22,227 bases of DNA from a bacterium (GCA_029946075.1 JAQSDT010000676.1:1-22227), one strand, 5' to 3'; positions 14,712 to 21,499 are shown, counted from the first letter of the stretch. The notes: generated from the sequence alone by a model not told the origin. Translations and numbers: made by a program.

Positions 14712-15497
14712 CTACGTGAACGCCGCTTCGACAATTCCGAGCCCGTCGAGTTCCATCCGCACGGTGTCGCCGGCATTGAGCCATATCGTCTTCACGAGAC
14801 TCCCCGTCAGCACGATCTGTCCGGCGTGCAACCCCTTGCCCTCGGCGGCGAGATGGTTGGCGAGCCAGGCCAGCGCATTGTGGGGATGGCCGAGCACGTC
14901 GGCGCCGGTGCCGCGGCCAGCTTCTGTTCCATTGATGATGGCGCGGCCGGCGACCTTGAGCAGGTCGGGCGCCGCCGAGCGCGGCACGGCCTCACCGAGC
15001 ACGCAGCCGGCGGCGAAGAAATCATCGGCGACGAGCGTCGGCGCGCCCAGCGTCTCCCACTTCACATAGCGGTCGTCGACGATTTCGATCGCGGGAAAAT
15101 ATGAGTCGATCGCCTCCATCACCCATTCCGCCGTGAACGGTTCTTCGCTCGGCGAAAGATTGCGCGCCAGCCGCACCGCGATCTCGCACTCGACGCCGAC
15201 GCGGACGTAATCCGCAAAGCGCAGGCTGGCGCCGCTGTCGTGCACGCCCTTGGCGAATACACCGCCGCCACAAGGATGGGGAATGTCGAGATATTGCTGC
15301 ATCACCGCGCTGGTGCAGCCGATCTTGTAACCGACGAGCGGTCCGGCCTGCGGCAGCATCAGATCGTGAAGCGCGCGCTGGACGCGGTAGCCTTCCGCCT
15401 CGCTGGCCGGCACCTGGTCCGGCGGCAGCGCCGCCAGCGGCGCACGACTGCGGCGGGCGGCGGCGATGGTCTGTGCGGCCGCGAGAATCCTGTCCAT
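14712..15497 (-). CDS. 2-keto-4-pentenoate hydratase-family enzyme (MhpD/FAH superfamily)
   Basis: This cytosolic enzyme of 261 residues belongs to the group that hydrates 2-oxopent-4-enoate or decarboxylates 4-oxalocrotonate in meta-cleavage of aromatic compounds. The substrate loop GYKIGCTS (56-63), the metal-binding GVECEIAV with Glu103 and Glu105, and Glu138 in PAIEIVDDRY are all present, as are the later NGTEAGRGTGADVLGHP and GLHAGQIVLTGSL segments. The length matches MhpD. No other aromatic-degradation genes are in view, so the pathway is unknown; the operon partner is the DehI-like protein, suggesting breakdown of a small, perhaps halogenated or unsaturated, organic acid. No obvious promoter was recognised upstream; a palindromic repeat starts 48 bases before the gene. 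Confidence 0.85.
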   Translation of the reverse strand: MDRILAAAQTIAAARRSRAPLAALPPDQVPASEAEGYRVQRALHDLMLPQAGPLVGYKIGCTSAVMQQYLDIPHPCGGGVFAKGVHDSGASLRFADYVRVGVECEIAVRLARNLSPSEEPFTAEWVMEAIDSYFPAIEIVDDRYVKWETLGAPTLVADDFFAAGCVLGEAVPRSAAPDLLKVAGRAIINGTEAGRGTGADVLGHPHNALAWLANHLAAEGKGLHAGQIVLTGSLVKTIWLNAGDTVRMELDGLGIVEAAFT

Positions 15498-15544
15498 CAG
15501 CGGCGGCCTTTCTGTTCTTCCAGACGGCCCGCATCACCGGTGTT

Positions 15545-15644
15545 CCTCATCCTGAGGAGCGGCCAATCGGCCGCGTCTCGAAAGATGAAGAGGCAGCGTG
15601 GCCTCATGGTTCGCGACGCGCGTACCGCGCTCCTCACCATGAGG
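15545..15644. repeat. 100-bp palindromic intergenic repeat
   Basis: The ends are inverted copies: CCTCATCCTGAGGAGC at the left and GCTCCTCACCATGAGG at the right (14 of 16 paired). Inside, GCGTCTCGAA (15573-15582) pairs with TTCGCGACGC (15609-15618) with one mismatch, so the whole can fold into one long hairpin. It fills the gap between the hydratase gene and the end of dksA. I associate this sequence with a very abundant intergenic repeat of Bradyrhizobium and relatives. Confidence 0.8.
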
Positions 15645-15664
15645 AGCCGGTCTCCGGCATCACC

Positions 15665-16066
15665 CTACTCGTCGCGATAAACCTTCTCGCGCTTCTCGTG
15701 ACGTTCCTGCGCTTCCACCGACAGCGTTGCGATCGGGCGAGCCTCCAGCCGCTTGAGCGAGATCGGCTCGCCGGTCTCCTCGCAATAGCCGTAGGTGTTG
15801 TCCTCGATGCGTTGCAGCGCGGCGTCGATCTTGGAGATCAGCTTGCGCTGGCGGTCGCGGGCGCGCAGTTCGATGGCGCGATCGGTTTCGGAAGAGGCGC
15901 GATCAGCCAGATCGGGATGATTGACGTTCTCTTCCTGCAGGGTCTGCAGGGTGATCTTCGATTCCCTCAGGATCTCGTCCTTCCACGCCAGCAGCTTGGC
16001 GCGAAAATAATCGCGCTGGCGATCGTTCATGAAAGGCTCTTTTTCGGAGGGTCGATAATTCTTCAA
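15665..16066 (-). CDS. dksA: DksA-type RNA polymerase-binding transcription factor
   Basis: DksA binds the secondary channel of RNA polymerase and, with ppGpp, adjusts transcription of ribosomal, amino-acid and flagellar genes. The protein shows YRPSEKEPFMNDRQRDYF, the coiled-coil arm DLADRASSETDRAIELRARDRQ with the acidic tip residues (Asp-x-x-Asp-Arg-Ala), and the C-terminal YGYCEETGEPISLKRLEARP. The zinc-finger cysteines are reduced to one: the four positions read Cys-Thr-Ser-Ala. The start is uncertain. YRPSEKEPFMN is conserved in the family, so I prefer TTG 16066 (or TTG 16075) over the ATG at 16030; frames further up to 16192 run through the promoter and can be excluded. Confidence 0.88.
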   Translation of the reverse strand: MKNYRPSEKEPFMNDRQRDYFRAKLLAWKDEILRESKITLQTLQEENVNHPDLADRASSETDRAIELRARDRQRKLISKIDAALQRIEDNTYGYCEETGEPISLKRLEARPIATLSVEAQERHEKREKVYRDE

Positions 16067-16130
16067 CTTTTCCAAGGTCAGCCCATCTTCACGTACAAGG
16101 CGGGACGGAAAAGTGTCCGTCCGCGCGCGC

Positions 16131-16159
16131 CTTATATAGCGCCGGGTTGTGACAGACAA
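16131..16159 (-). promoter_or_regulatory. Sigma-70-like promoter of dksA
   Basis: On the minus strand TTGTCT (16154-16159) and TATAAG (16131-16136) are separated by exactly 17 bp. Transcription would start near 16124, leaving a leader of roughly 50-60 bases before the preferred dksA start. Confidence 0.6.
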
Positions 16160-16174
16160 TATAGGCCACCACCC

Positions 16175-16191
16175 TGGGGGCACCGCCCCCA
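16175..16191 (-). terminator. GC-rich hairpin after the oxidoreductase gene
   Basis: The stem TGGGGGC/GCCCCCA with a three-base loop lies between the oxidoreductase stop (16232) and the dksA promoter. There is no T tract, so it may be a weak or Rho-assisted terminator or simply a structured spacer. Confidence 0.4.
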
Positions 16192-16231
16192 AGGCCTTGC
16201 ACAGGCAAAGTTATCGGGACCGGGCGCCGCT

Positions 16232-16843
16232 TTAATAGCCGACCGTGAAACGCTTGCGGTTGTGGGCGGGGCGTTCGATCTCGTCGGCGAGTGCAACTGC
16301 GAAGTCTTCGAAGGAAATCGAGCTTTTGCCGTCTTCCGCGGTCAAAAGCTGGTCCGTTCCGAGGCGGAACTTGCCGGTTCGCTCCCCGGCAAGGAACAGC
16401 GCCGAGGGCGACAGGAAGGTCCAGTTCAGCTCCTTTTCCTGCCGCAGCAGGTCGAGGAAGACGCCACCCTTCTCGGCTTCAGCCTTGTATGCCACGGGAA
16501 AGCCGGGGGTTGTGACCAGAAGGACGCCCGGCGCCACTTCGAGACTGCCGGCGCCGCCGACCACCAGATAGCGGCCGACCTTCGCTTCCTTCGCGGCTGC
16601 AATAAGCTTGACGGGATCGCTGTCGAGGAAATGGACCGAGCTGATCGCCACATCATGGCCGGTCAGCAGGCCGACAATCCCAGCCTGGTCCGTCAGGTCG
16701 CCCTTGATCGGTGTGACGCCAGCCTGGCCAGCGATCTTTTCCGGATGGCGGGCGATGGCGCTGACGCTGTGGCCACGGCGGGCGAGTTCGGCGGTGATGC
16801 GCGAGCCGGCGTTGCCGGAGGCGCCGATGACAGCGATCTTCAT
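16232..16843 (-). CDS. NAD(P)-binding, NmrA-like oxidoreductase
   Basis: This is a short-chain, atypical SDR of 203 residues. The Rossmann nucleotide-binding motif opens the protein, MKIAVIGASGNAGSRI, with GASGNAG as the glycine-rich loop; KGDLTD and the later YLVVGGAGSLEV, WTFLSPSALF and GKSSISFEDFAVALADEI segments are typical of the YwnB/NmrA-like group, which bind NAD(P) and often act on quinones or serve as redox sensors. The ATG at 16843 is chosen for the GGAG seven bases upstream rather than the frame extension to 16870. It is divergent from an HxlR regulator, a common pairing in which the regulator responds to electrophiles or quinones and controls the enzyme. Confidence 0.87.
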   Translation of the reverse strand: MKIAVIGASGNAGSRITAELARRGHSVSAIARHPEKIAGQAGVTPIKGDLTDQAGIVGLLTGHDVAISSVHFLDSDPVKLIAAAKEAKVGRYLVVGGAGSLEVAPGVLLVTTPGFPVAYKAEAEKGGVFLDLLRQEKELNWTFLSPSALFLAGERTGKFRLGTDQLLTAEDGKSSISFEDFAVALADEIERPAHNRKRFTVGY

Positions 16844-16863
16844 GAAAGTCTCCATTTGGTTGG

Positions 16864-16905
16864 TATCCAATGGTGACTAGATAGCGAAAAGGATGTAGGT
16901 GTTAA
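16864..16905. promoter_or_regulatory. Oxidoreductase promoter with candidate HxlR operator
   Basis: On the minus strand TTAACA (16900-16905) and TATCTA (16878-16883) are 16 bp apart. An imperfect dyad, TATC at 16864-16867 and GATA at 16880-16883 (12 of 20 positions symmetric), overlaps the -10 and would suit a repressor. It is in the 104-bp region shared by the two divergent genes. Confidence 0.4.
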
Positions 16906-16947
16906 GAGAGCACTTTGGGGTCACCTGATTACACCGGAGTAACCGCC

Positions 16948-17337
16948 GTGAAATCCGCCAGTTCGAAAATTCCGAATGCCTATTCGGCCGCCTGCCCGAC
17001 GCGCCAGATCCTCGATCGCGTCGGCGACAAATGGGCCGTCCTCATCCTGCTTCTCGTCCGCCACGAGCCCATGCGCTTCAATGCGTTACGCCGCACCATT
17101 GAAGGCATCTCGCAAAAAATGCTGAGCCAGGTTCTCAAATCGCTGGAGCGCGACGGCCTGATCCGGCGCCGCGCGATCGCGACCGTTCCGGTGACGGTTG
17201 AATATTCGATCACACCGCTCGGCGCGACGCTGGCGGGCGCCGTCGATCCCCTGCGCGACTGGGCGGAAGCCAATCTGAAAGAAGTGCTGGTCGCACAGCG
17301 CCGCTACGATGCGCAGCACAAGGCACTGGCGGCGTGA
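16948..17337 (+). CDS. HxlR-family winged-helix transcriptional regulator
   Basis: The regulator has 129 residues from the GTG at 16948, with GGAG (16935-16938) eight bases upstream. The family hallmark CPTRQILDRVGDKWAVLIL is present with the conserved Cys16, which in characterised members (YodB, HypR types) senses electrophiles or disulfide stress. The winged helix continues through RFNALRRTIEGISQKMLSQVLKSLERDGLIRR and the wing EYSITPLG. The length is normal. It is divergent from the NmrA-like oxidoreductase, its probable target; both sit between dksA and fliX within the flagellar segment. Confidence 0.9.
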   Translation: MKSASSKIPNAYSAACPTRQILDRVGDKWAVLILLLVRHEPMRFNALRRTIEGISQKMLSQVLKSLERDGLIRRRAIATVPVTVEYSITPLGATLAGAVDPLRDWAEANLKEVLVAQRRYDAQHKALAA

Positions 17338-17391
17338 GTGCCGCGGGCCGATTCATCCTTGGAGGCGCGCGAGGGTGCGCATCTCCAGCGA

Positions 17392-17408
17392 CAACGGCAG
17401 AGCCGTTG
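17392..17408. terminator. Hairpin between convergent hxlR and fliX
   Basis: A perfect stem CAACGGC/GCCGTTG with an AGA loop lies midway between two converging genes. It has no T tract on either strand and is part of a GC-rich, REP-like stretch from about 17352 to 17422, so its role as a bidirectional terminator is tentative. Confidence 0.35.
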
Positions 17409-17443
17409 CGCGGGGATGACGGTTCAGCCGAAGTTTTGAAAAT

Positions 17444-17857
17444 CTAAAACTGCCCGGCCTTCGCCAGTTCGACTTCGACGCGCAGCTCGATCTCCGACAG
17501 CACGGAATCGAGGCCGGGATCGCCGGAGGACGTCTTCAGGTTCGCCGCGGCATCGCGCAGGCGATTGACGGTGGCGGTATCCAGATTGCCGGAGAGCAAT
17601 CCGATCTTGAGTTCGTCGAGCACGTCGAGCGCGCCCCTGCCCCGCGCGACCGAACGCTTGCGGCGCTCGGTGGCGTCCTCGACGCCCTGCAGCGCGAGCA
17701 GCGCGTCGATGTTGCCGGCGGCCCGGGGGGCTGCGGCGGAGCGCGGCTCGTCCGGCATCGATGGCGCTTCCGGCAGCGAAAAGCCGGTCGAACTGGTTCG
17801 CCGCGTGTTGCTCGCGGGCGATCCTAGCGTGGTGCCGTTCGGTCCGTAGATGCGCAT
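17444..17857 (-). CDS. fliX: Flagellar assembly regulator FliX
   Basis: FliX is an alphaproteobacterial regulator that couples completion of early flagellar structures to late gene transcription, in Caulobacter through the activator FlbD. The 137-residue protein begins MRIYGPNGTTLGSPASNTRR, a typical FliX N-terminus, followed by a disordered Ser/Pro/Ala linker and a helical C-terminal domain with IDALLALQGVEDATERRKRSVARG and ALDVLDELKIGLLSGNLD. The start at 17857 is fixed by that N-terminus; the frame open to 17944 is not coding-like. It is divergent from flgI, as in Caulobacter. Confidence 0.9.
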   Translation of the reverse strand: MRIYGPNGTTLGSPASNTRRTSSTGFSLPEAPSMPDEPRSAAAPRAAGNIDALLALQGVEDATERRKRSVARGRGALDVLDELKIGLLSGNLDTATVNRLRDAAANLKTSSGDPGLDSVLSEIELRVEVELAKAGQF

Positions 17858-17902
17858 GGTCGTGTCTCGCCCGGAGAATGGCGGAAGCATCGCCCAGCTA
17901 TG

Positions 17903-17921
17903 GTTAACGATGTGTAAACCA
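17903..17921. promoter_or_regulatory. CtrA-like inverted repeat between fliX and flgI
   Basis: The sequence GGTTAAC-GATGT-GTAAACC is an imperfect dyad containing TTAA-N7-TAAA, close to the CtrA consensus TTAA-N7-TTAA. It lies 46 bases upstream of fliX in the region shared with flgI. CtrA regulates such genes in other alphaproteobacteria; here the match is not exact. Confidence 0.3.
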
Positions 17922-18120
17922 CCCGGCAAATTCTGCCGCCGCACGGCAGTTTCGCCCGTCCCGGTAAAGCTGCGGCGAATGTGCTCTCCGATAAATGTCG
18001 AAAGATATCAATGCATTGAATCGAAAACGCGGCGTGGCACCGATCTCGCATAGTTAATGGCGGACCACCGTCATGGGAGTGGCGCTGCGGTCCGGTGGAA
18101 GTTCTCGAGGGGAGCACAGG

Positions 18121-19245
18121 ATGCCCGGCATCCGTTCGGCAAGACTGATTTGGGTGACCTGCGCCGCGCTGCTGGCGCTGGCGCTCTCGCCCGTTTCCGC
18201 GGGCGCGACGTCGCGCATCAAGGATCTCGCCAATATCGAGGGCGTGCGCCAGAACCAACTGATCGGCTACGGCCTCGTCGTCGGCCTCAACGGCACCGGC
18301 GATACCCTCAACAACATCCCCTTCACCAAGCAGTCGCTGCAGGCGATGCTGGAGCGCATGGGCGTCAACATCCGCGGCGCCACCATCCGTACCGGCAACG
18401 TCGCCGCCGTGATGGTCACCGGCAACCTGCCGGCGTTCGGCACCCAGGGCACGCGGATGGACGTCACGGTGTCGGCGCTCGGCGACGCCAAAAACCTTCA
18501 GGGCGGCACCCTGCTCGTCACCCCCCTGCTCGGCGCCGACGGTAACGTCTATGCGGTCGCGCAAGGCTCGCTCGCGATCTCCGGCTTCCAGGCCGAAGGC
18601 GAAGCTGCCAAGATCGTCCGCGGCGTGCCGACGGTCGGCCGCATCGCCAACGGCGCCATCATCGAGCGCGAAATCGAATTCGCGCTCAACCGGCTGCCCA
18701 ATGTGCGCCTCGCACTGCGCAACGCCGACTTCACCACCGCCAAGCGCATTGCCGCAGCCGTCAACGACTTCCTCGGCGTCAAGACCGCCGAGCCGATCGA
18801 TCCCTCCACCGTGCAGCTCGCGATCCCGGCCGAGTTCAAGGGCAACGTCGTCGCCTTCCTGACCGAGATCGAGCAGCTGCAGGTCGATCCGGATCTCGCC
18901 GCCAAGATCGTGATCGACGAACGCTCGGGCATCATCGTGATGGGCCGCGACGTCCGCGTCGCCACCGTCGCGGTGGCGCAGGGCAATCTCACCGTCACGA
19001 TTTCCGAGAGCCCGCAGGTCAGCCAGCCCAACCCGCTGTCGCGCGGCCGCACCGTGGTGACACCCCGCACCGGCGTCAGCGTCTCCGAGGACGGCAAGAA
19101 GTTCGCGGTCGTGAAAGACGGCGTCTCGCTCCAGCAACTCGTCGACGGCCTCAACGGCCTCGGCATCGGTCCGCGCGACCTGATCGGCATCCTGCAGGCG
19201 ATCAAGGCCGCCGGCGCGATCCAGGCCGACATCGAGGTGATGTGA
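18121..19245 (+). CDS. flgI: Flagellar P-ring protein FlgI
   Basis: FlgI builds the P-ring in the periplasm around the flagellar rod. The 374-residue product has a Sec signal peptide (hydrophobic core CAALLALALSPVSA) and the unmistakable block SRIKDLANIEGVRQNQLIGY with GLVVGLNGTGD after it. Later family segments are VMVTGNLPAFGTQGTRMDV, GVPTVGRIANGAIIERE and the C-terminal LQQLVDGLNGLGIGPRDLI with LQAIKAAGAIQADIEVM. The ATG at 18121 is chosen because GGGGAG lies seven bases upstream and the signal peptide then has normal length. The stop overlaps the next start (TGATG), indicating translational coupling with the flgJ-type gene. Confidence 0.97.
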   Translation: MPGIRSARLIWVTCAALLALALSPVSAGATSRIKDLANIEGVRQNQLIGYGLVVGLNGTGDTLNNIPFTKQSLQAMLERMGVNIRGATIRTGNVAAVMVTGNLPAFGTQGTRMDVTVSALGDAKNLQGGTLLVTPLLGADGNVYAVAQGSLAISGFQAEGEAAKIVRGVPTVGRIANGAIIEREIEFALNRLPNVRLALRNADFTTAKRIAAAVNDFLGVKTAEPIDPSTVQLAIPAEFKGNVVAFLTEIEQLQVDPDLAAKIVIDERSGIIVMGRDVRVATVAVAQGNLTVTISESPQVSQPNPLSRGRTVVTPRTGVSVSEDGKKFAVVKDGVSLQQLVDGLNGLGIGPRDLIGILQAIKAAGAIQADIEVM

Positions 19246-19601
19246 TGGCAGCCAGCATTATCAACGGCCTCAATGGCTCTTCGAACGACAAGACGTCGAT
19301 CGTCAACGGCCGCAAGGACCCGCTGCTCGCGCAGGCGCTGAGCAAGGTCTCGCCCGAAGCGCAGAAGAAGATCCGCACCCAGGCGCAGGACTTCGAGGCG
19401 ATGTTCCTCAATTCGATGTTCTCGCAGATGACGAGCGGCGTCAAAGGCGAAGGCCCGTTCGGCGAAACCACCGGCACCGGCGCCTGGCGCTCGATGCTGA
19501 CCGACCAGTATTCGAAGTCCTTCGCCAAGTCCGGCGGCGTCGGCATCTCCAACGACGTCTTCCGCAGCCTGATCCTGCAGCAAGCCAGCCGCACCGCCTG
19601 A
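19245..19601 (+). CDS. flgJ: FlgJ-type rod-binding protein (single-domain form, CheL-like)
   Basis: The product has 118 residues and consists only of the rod-binding domain: KIRTQAQDFEAMFLNSMFSQM, then GEGPFGETTGTGAWRSMLTDQYSK and GVGISNDVFRSLILQQ. The peptidoglycan hydrolase domain of enterobacterial FlgJ is absent, as is usual in alphaproteobacteria, where the counterpart is called CheL. It probably caps or scaffolds the growing rod, and a separate lytic enzyme would be needed to open the wall. The start ATG overlaps the flgI stop; a GTG one codon earlier is possible. Confidence 0.9.
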   Translation: MAASIINGLNGSSNDKTSIVNGRKDPLLAQALSKVSPEAQKKIRTQAQDFEAMFLNSMFSQMTSGVKGEGPFGETTGTGAWRSMLTDQYSKSFAKSGGVGISNDVFRSLILQQASRTA

Positions 19602-19618
19602 TCCAGAGGTAACCCGAC

Positions 19619-20101
19619 ATGCATCAGCGCCCGCAAGCCCAGCCCGCACCTGCCGCGATCGCAACGCCGGCGGCGGCACGCAAGCTCGCCGAAGAACTGA
19701 TGGACGTGATGAGCGCGCTGCTCAGCATCATCGAACGCGAAACCGAACTGGTTCGCGCCGGCGAGATCCGCCAGGCGTTGCAGCTGGAAAACCAGAAAGG
19801 CGAGCTGTCGCGCCGCTACATGGTCGCGGTGGAGAACCTCAAGAACGCGCAGAAATATCTCGCGCAGGTTTCGCCGGAACTGCTGACCACGCTGCGCCGC
19901 CACCACGACACCTTCCGCGCGATGCTGCAGATCAACCTCACGGTGCTGGCGACCGCGCACGCGGTATCGGAAGGCATCGTGCGCGGCGTCAACACCGAAA
20001 TCCAGCGCAAGAACATCCCGAGCACCTACACCGCTGCCGGGCAGCGCGCCACGCCCGGGCCGCGCAACATGACGCCGCTCGCCGTCAGCCGCTCGCTGTA
20101 A
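19619..20101 (+). CDS. FlgN-like flagellar export chaperone
   Basis: The 160-residue protein is almost entirely helical with a long coiled coil (about residues 20-115): AARKLAEELMDVMSALLSIIERETELVRAGE, then LENQKGELSRRYMVAVENLKNAQKYL. The pattern of a short helix containing E-x-x-x-L followed by a Lys/Tyr-rich helix is that of FlgN-type chaperones, which hold hook-filament junction proteins before export. AGAGGT lies eight bases before the ATG. Position, third in the flgI-flgJ operon, supports a flagellar role. The similarity is by pattern only, so the gene symbol is withheld. The C-terminal 25 residues are Pro/Ser-rich and probably disordered. Confidence 0.65.
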   Translation: MHQRPQAQPAPAAIATPAAARKLAEELMDVMSALLSIIERETELVRAGEIRQALQLENQKGELSRRYMVAVENLKNAQKYLAQVSPELLTTLRRHHDTFRAMLQINLTVLATAHAVSEGIVRGVNTEIQRKNIPSTYTAAGQRATPGPRNMTPLAVSRSL

Positions 20102-20168
20102 ACCTTCGCGCACATCTGCGTTCGCGAATGTCCTGCGGCGGATCGATCGGGCAATCGATAGATTTTTC

Positions 20169-20212
20169 GCTAAATTGGTGCGCCGATATCGAGGCGCAAT
20201 TTAGCTTGTTCC
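20169..20212 (+). terminator. Hairpin terminator of the flgI operon
   Basis: A 13-bp stem, GCTAAATT plus GCGCC (20169-20184, with a three-base bulge) pairing with GGCGCAATTTAGC (20193-20205), has an eight-base loop and is followed by TTGTT. It ends the flgI-flgJ-flgN-like operon. Confidence 0.55.
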
Positions 20213-20295
20213 CTAACACGGCGTTGAGAGGTGCCGGGATATATTGCTCGTGACGAGGGGTTGGGATTTGACTCGCAGCAAGTTCGGAGGCTGCC

Positions 20296-20676
20296 ATGAG
20301 TACAGATTTCAACATCAAGCCGGTGGGGGCACCGGTTGCGGCGCCGATCGTTCAGCACGTGAGCGATGCGGCGCAACATGCGGTCGCGACCGAATTGCCG
20401 GCGAGCCAGAGCGTTTCGCCGGTCGATGCAGGTTCGCGCGCAGGCACCGATTCCGCCGCCGTTCGCATCTCGATTTCGAGTGCGTCGGTGTCGAACCAGG
20501 TCGTGATCGATCGCGACGCCCGCGCGGTCGTCTATCAGGTCGTCGATAACAAGACGAGCCAGGTGGTGAAACAGTTTCCCGAGGAAGCGGTGCTGCGCCG
20601 CCGCGCCTATTTCCATACGCTCGACCTGACCAGGGACGCACCCACGCGCCTGCGGGCGACCGATCGCAAGGCCTAG
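20296..20676 (+). CDS. FlaG-like flagellar protein
   Basis: The protein has 126 residues. The first 55 are Ala/Val/Ser-rich and probably disordered; the C-terminal part SVSNQVVIDRDARAVVYQVVDNKTSQVVKQFPEEAVLRRRAYF follows the FlaG family pattern (two beta strands with a conserved D-x-x-T/S-x-x-V-V-x-Q-x-P-x-E-x-x-L/V). FlaG proteins influence filament length. A strong GGAGG lies five bases before the ATG at 20296. It follows the flgI operon terminator, so it is probably transcribed on its own, and it converges on the gene of unknown function at 20741. Confidence 0.7.
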   Translation: MSTDFNIKPVGAPVAAPIVQHVSDAAQHAVATELPASQSVSPVDAGSRAGTDSAAVRISISSASVSNQVVIDRDARAVVYQVVDNKTSQVVKQFPEEAVLRRRAYFHTLDLTRDAPTRLRATDRKA

Positions 20677-20684
20677 AGCCGCCG

Positions 20685-20710
20685 CGGTTCCGACGGATAT
20701 GCCGGAACCG
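20685..20710. terminator. Possible hairpin between two convergent genes
   Basis: CGGTTCCG (20685-20692) pairs with CGGAACCG (20703-20710) around a ten-base loop. There is no T tract, so function as a terminator is uncertain. Confidence 0.3.
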
Positions 20711-20740
20711 GGATCGATGTCGACAATTGCCGGATAGTGC

Positions 20741-21103
20741 TCAGGAACGCTTGGCGTAAGCCTGGTCGAGATAGGTCGATCCCGTCGCGGGATCGGTCAC
20801 CACGTTCTTGATCAGCGCCGTATTGCGGGCCGTCAGCGTGAACTTGGTGTCGCCGAACCGGAACATGTTGTCCTTGATCAGCACTTCCTGGAACTTGGTG
20901 GTCCCGCCGCTCTGGTACTGCACCTTGGCGCGAAAACCCTGGACATCCGAGATCGAGATCTTGAACGTCTTCTGGTCGGGATATTTTCCGGTCCAGCTGC
21001 CCTCATAGAGCGTCTTGTCGACCGCCACATAGGGCGTCTTGGTCGGGACCGTCATCCCGACCGTTTTATAGTTGGCTGCGATGGTGGCCATTATGTCGGC
21101 CAT
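20741..21103 (-). CDS. Protein of unknown function linked to flaF
   Basis: I do not recognise this 120-residue protein. It has no signal peptide or membrane segment. Residues from about 34 onward read as alternating beta strands: YEGSWTGKYPDQKTFKISIS, FRAKVQYQSGG, EVLIKDNMFRFGDTKFTLTA, ALIKNVV, suggesting a small beta-barrel or sandwich. The ATG at 21103 has GGAG nine bases upstream; a second ATG at 21091 is possible. It lies 30 bases after flaF on the same strand, so it is probably cotranscribed and has a role in flagellin production or filament function; that is inference from position only. Confidence 0.75.
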   Translation of the reverse strand: MADIMATIAANYKTVGMTVPTKTPYVAVDKTLYEGSWTGKYPDQKTFKISISDVQGFRAKVQYQSGGTTKFQEVLIKDNMFRFGDTKFTLTARNTALIKNVVTDPATGSTYLDQAYAKRS

Positions 21104-21133
21104 GGCTAATGCTCCAACGTCGCCAGCAACGTC

Positions 21134-21499
21134 TTAGCCGCGGCCGGACAGGCCTGCAGCAAGGTTGCAGTTGATGTCGATCAGCGACTTCAGCTTGGCC
21201 GGATCGGGGTTCAGCTGCATGTCCACGGTCTGCTTCATCACGAACACGCCGATATTGGCAATGTTCTGGCGCACCTCGATCGACTGCGGATTTTCGTCGG
21301 CCTGCGCCGCGCTCATGAAGATCGACCAGAGCCGGCGGTTGAACAGCAATGCGGTTTCCATCGCCTGACCGGGACCGTTCCAGTTGGTCTGCAGTTCCTG
21401 GAGCTGTCGTGCCGCCTTCAGCAAAGCCTGCGCTTCGATTTCACGGGGAGACGACGTCGTTTGCGACGTACGCGCGTAGGCCTGGGCTGCATTAGACAT
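21134..21499 (-). CDS. flaF: Flagellar biosynthesis regulator FlaF
   Basis: FlaF is an alphaproteobacterial protein that promotes flagellin production and secretion, working opposite to FlbT on flagellin mRNA. The 121-residue product starts AAQAYARTSQTTSSPREIEA and continues EAQALLKAARQLQELQ, NRRLWSIFMSAAQADENPQS and LRQ-type helices RQNIANIGVFVMKQTV, all matching FlaF in order and length. GAGGT lies seven bases before the ATG at 21499. It sits downstream of flagellin but behind a strong terminator, so it needs its own promoter in the 340-base gap. Confidence 0.92.
   Translation of the reverse strand: MSNAAQAYARTSQTTSSPREIEAQALLKAARQLQELQTNWNGPGQAMETALLFNRRLWSIFMSAAQADENPQSIEVRQNIANIGVFVMKQTVDMQLNPDPAKLKSLIDINCNLAAGLSGRG

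Noticed and set aside
13708..14784. 358-codon minus-strand frame over the DehI-like gene
   Set aside because: It runs through the palindromic repeat and is Arg/Ala-rich; the 273-codon frame shows an internal repeat and coding-like composition.
15473..16876. 467-codon plus-strand frame across dksA and the oxidoreductase
   Set aside because: It crosses a repeat, a promoter and two well-supported genes on the other strand.
17352..17422. REP-like or CRISPR-like structure after hxlR
   Set aside because: It contains one hairpin but no repeated unit with regular spacers, so it is not an array; retained only as a possible terminator.
17824..19137. 437-codon antisense frame over flgI
   Set aside because: It is Asp/Gly/His/Arg-rich shadow sequence of a strongly conserved gene.
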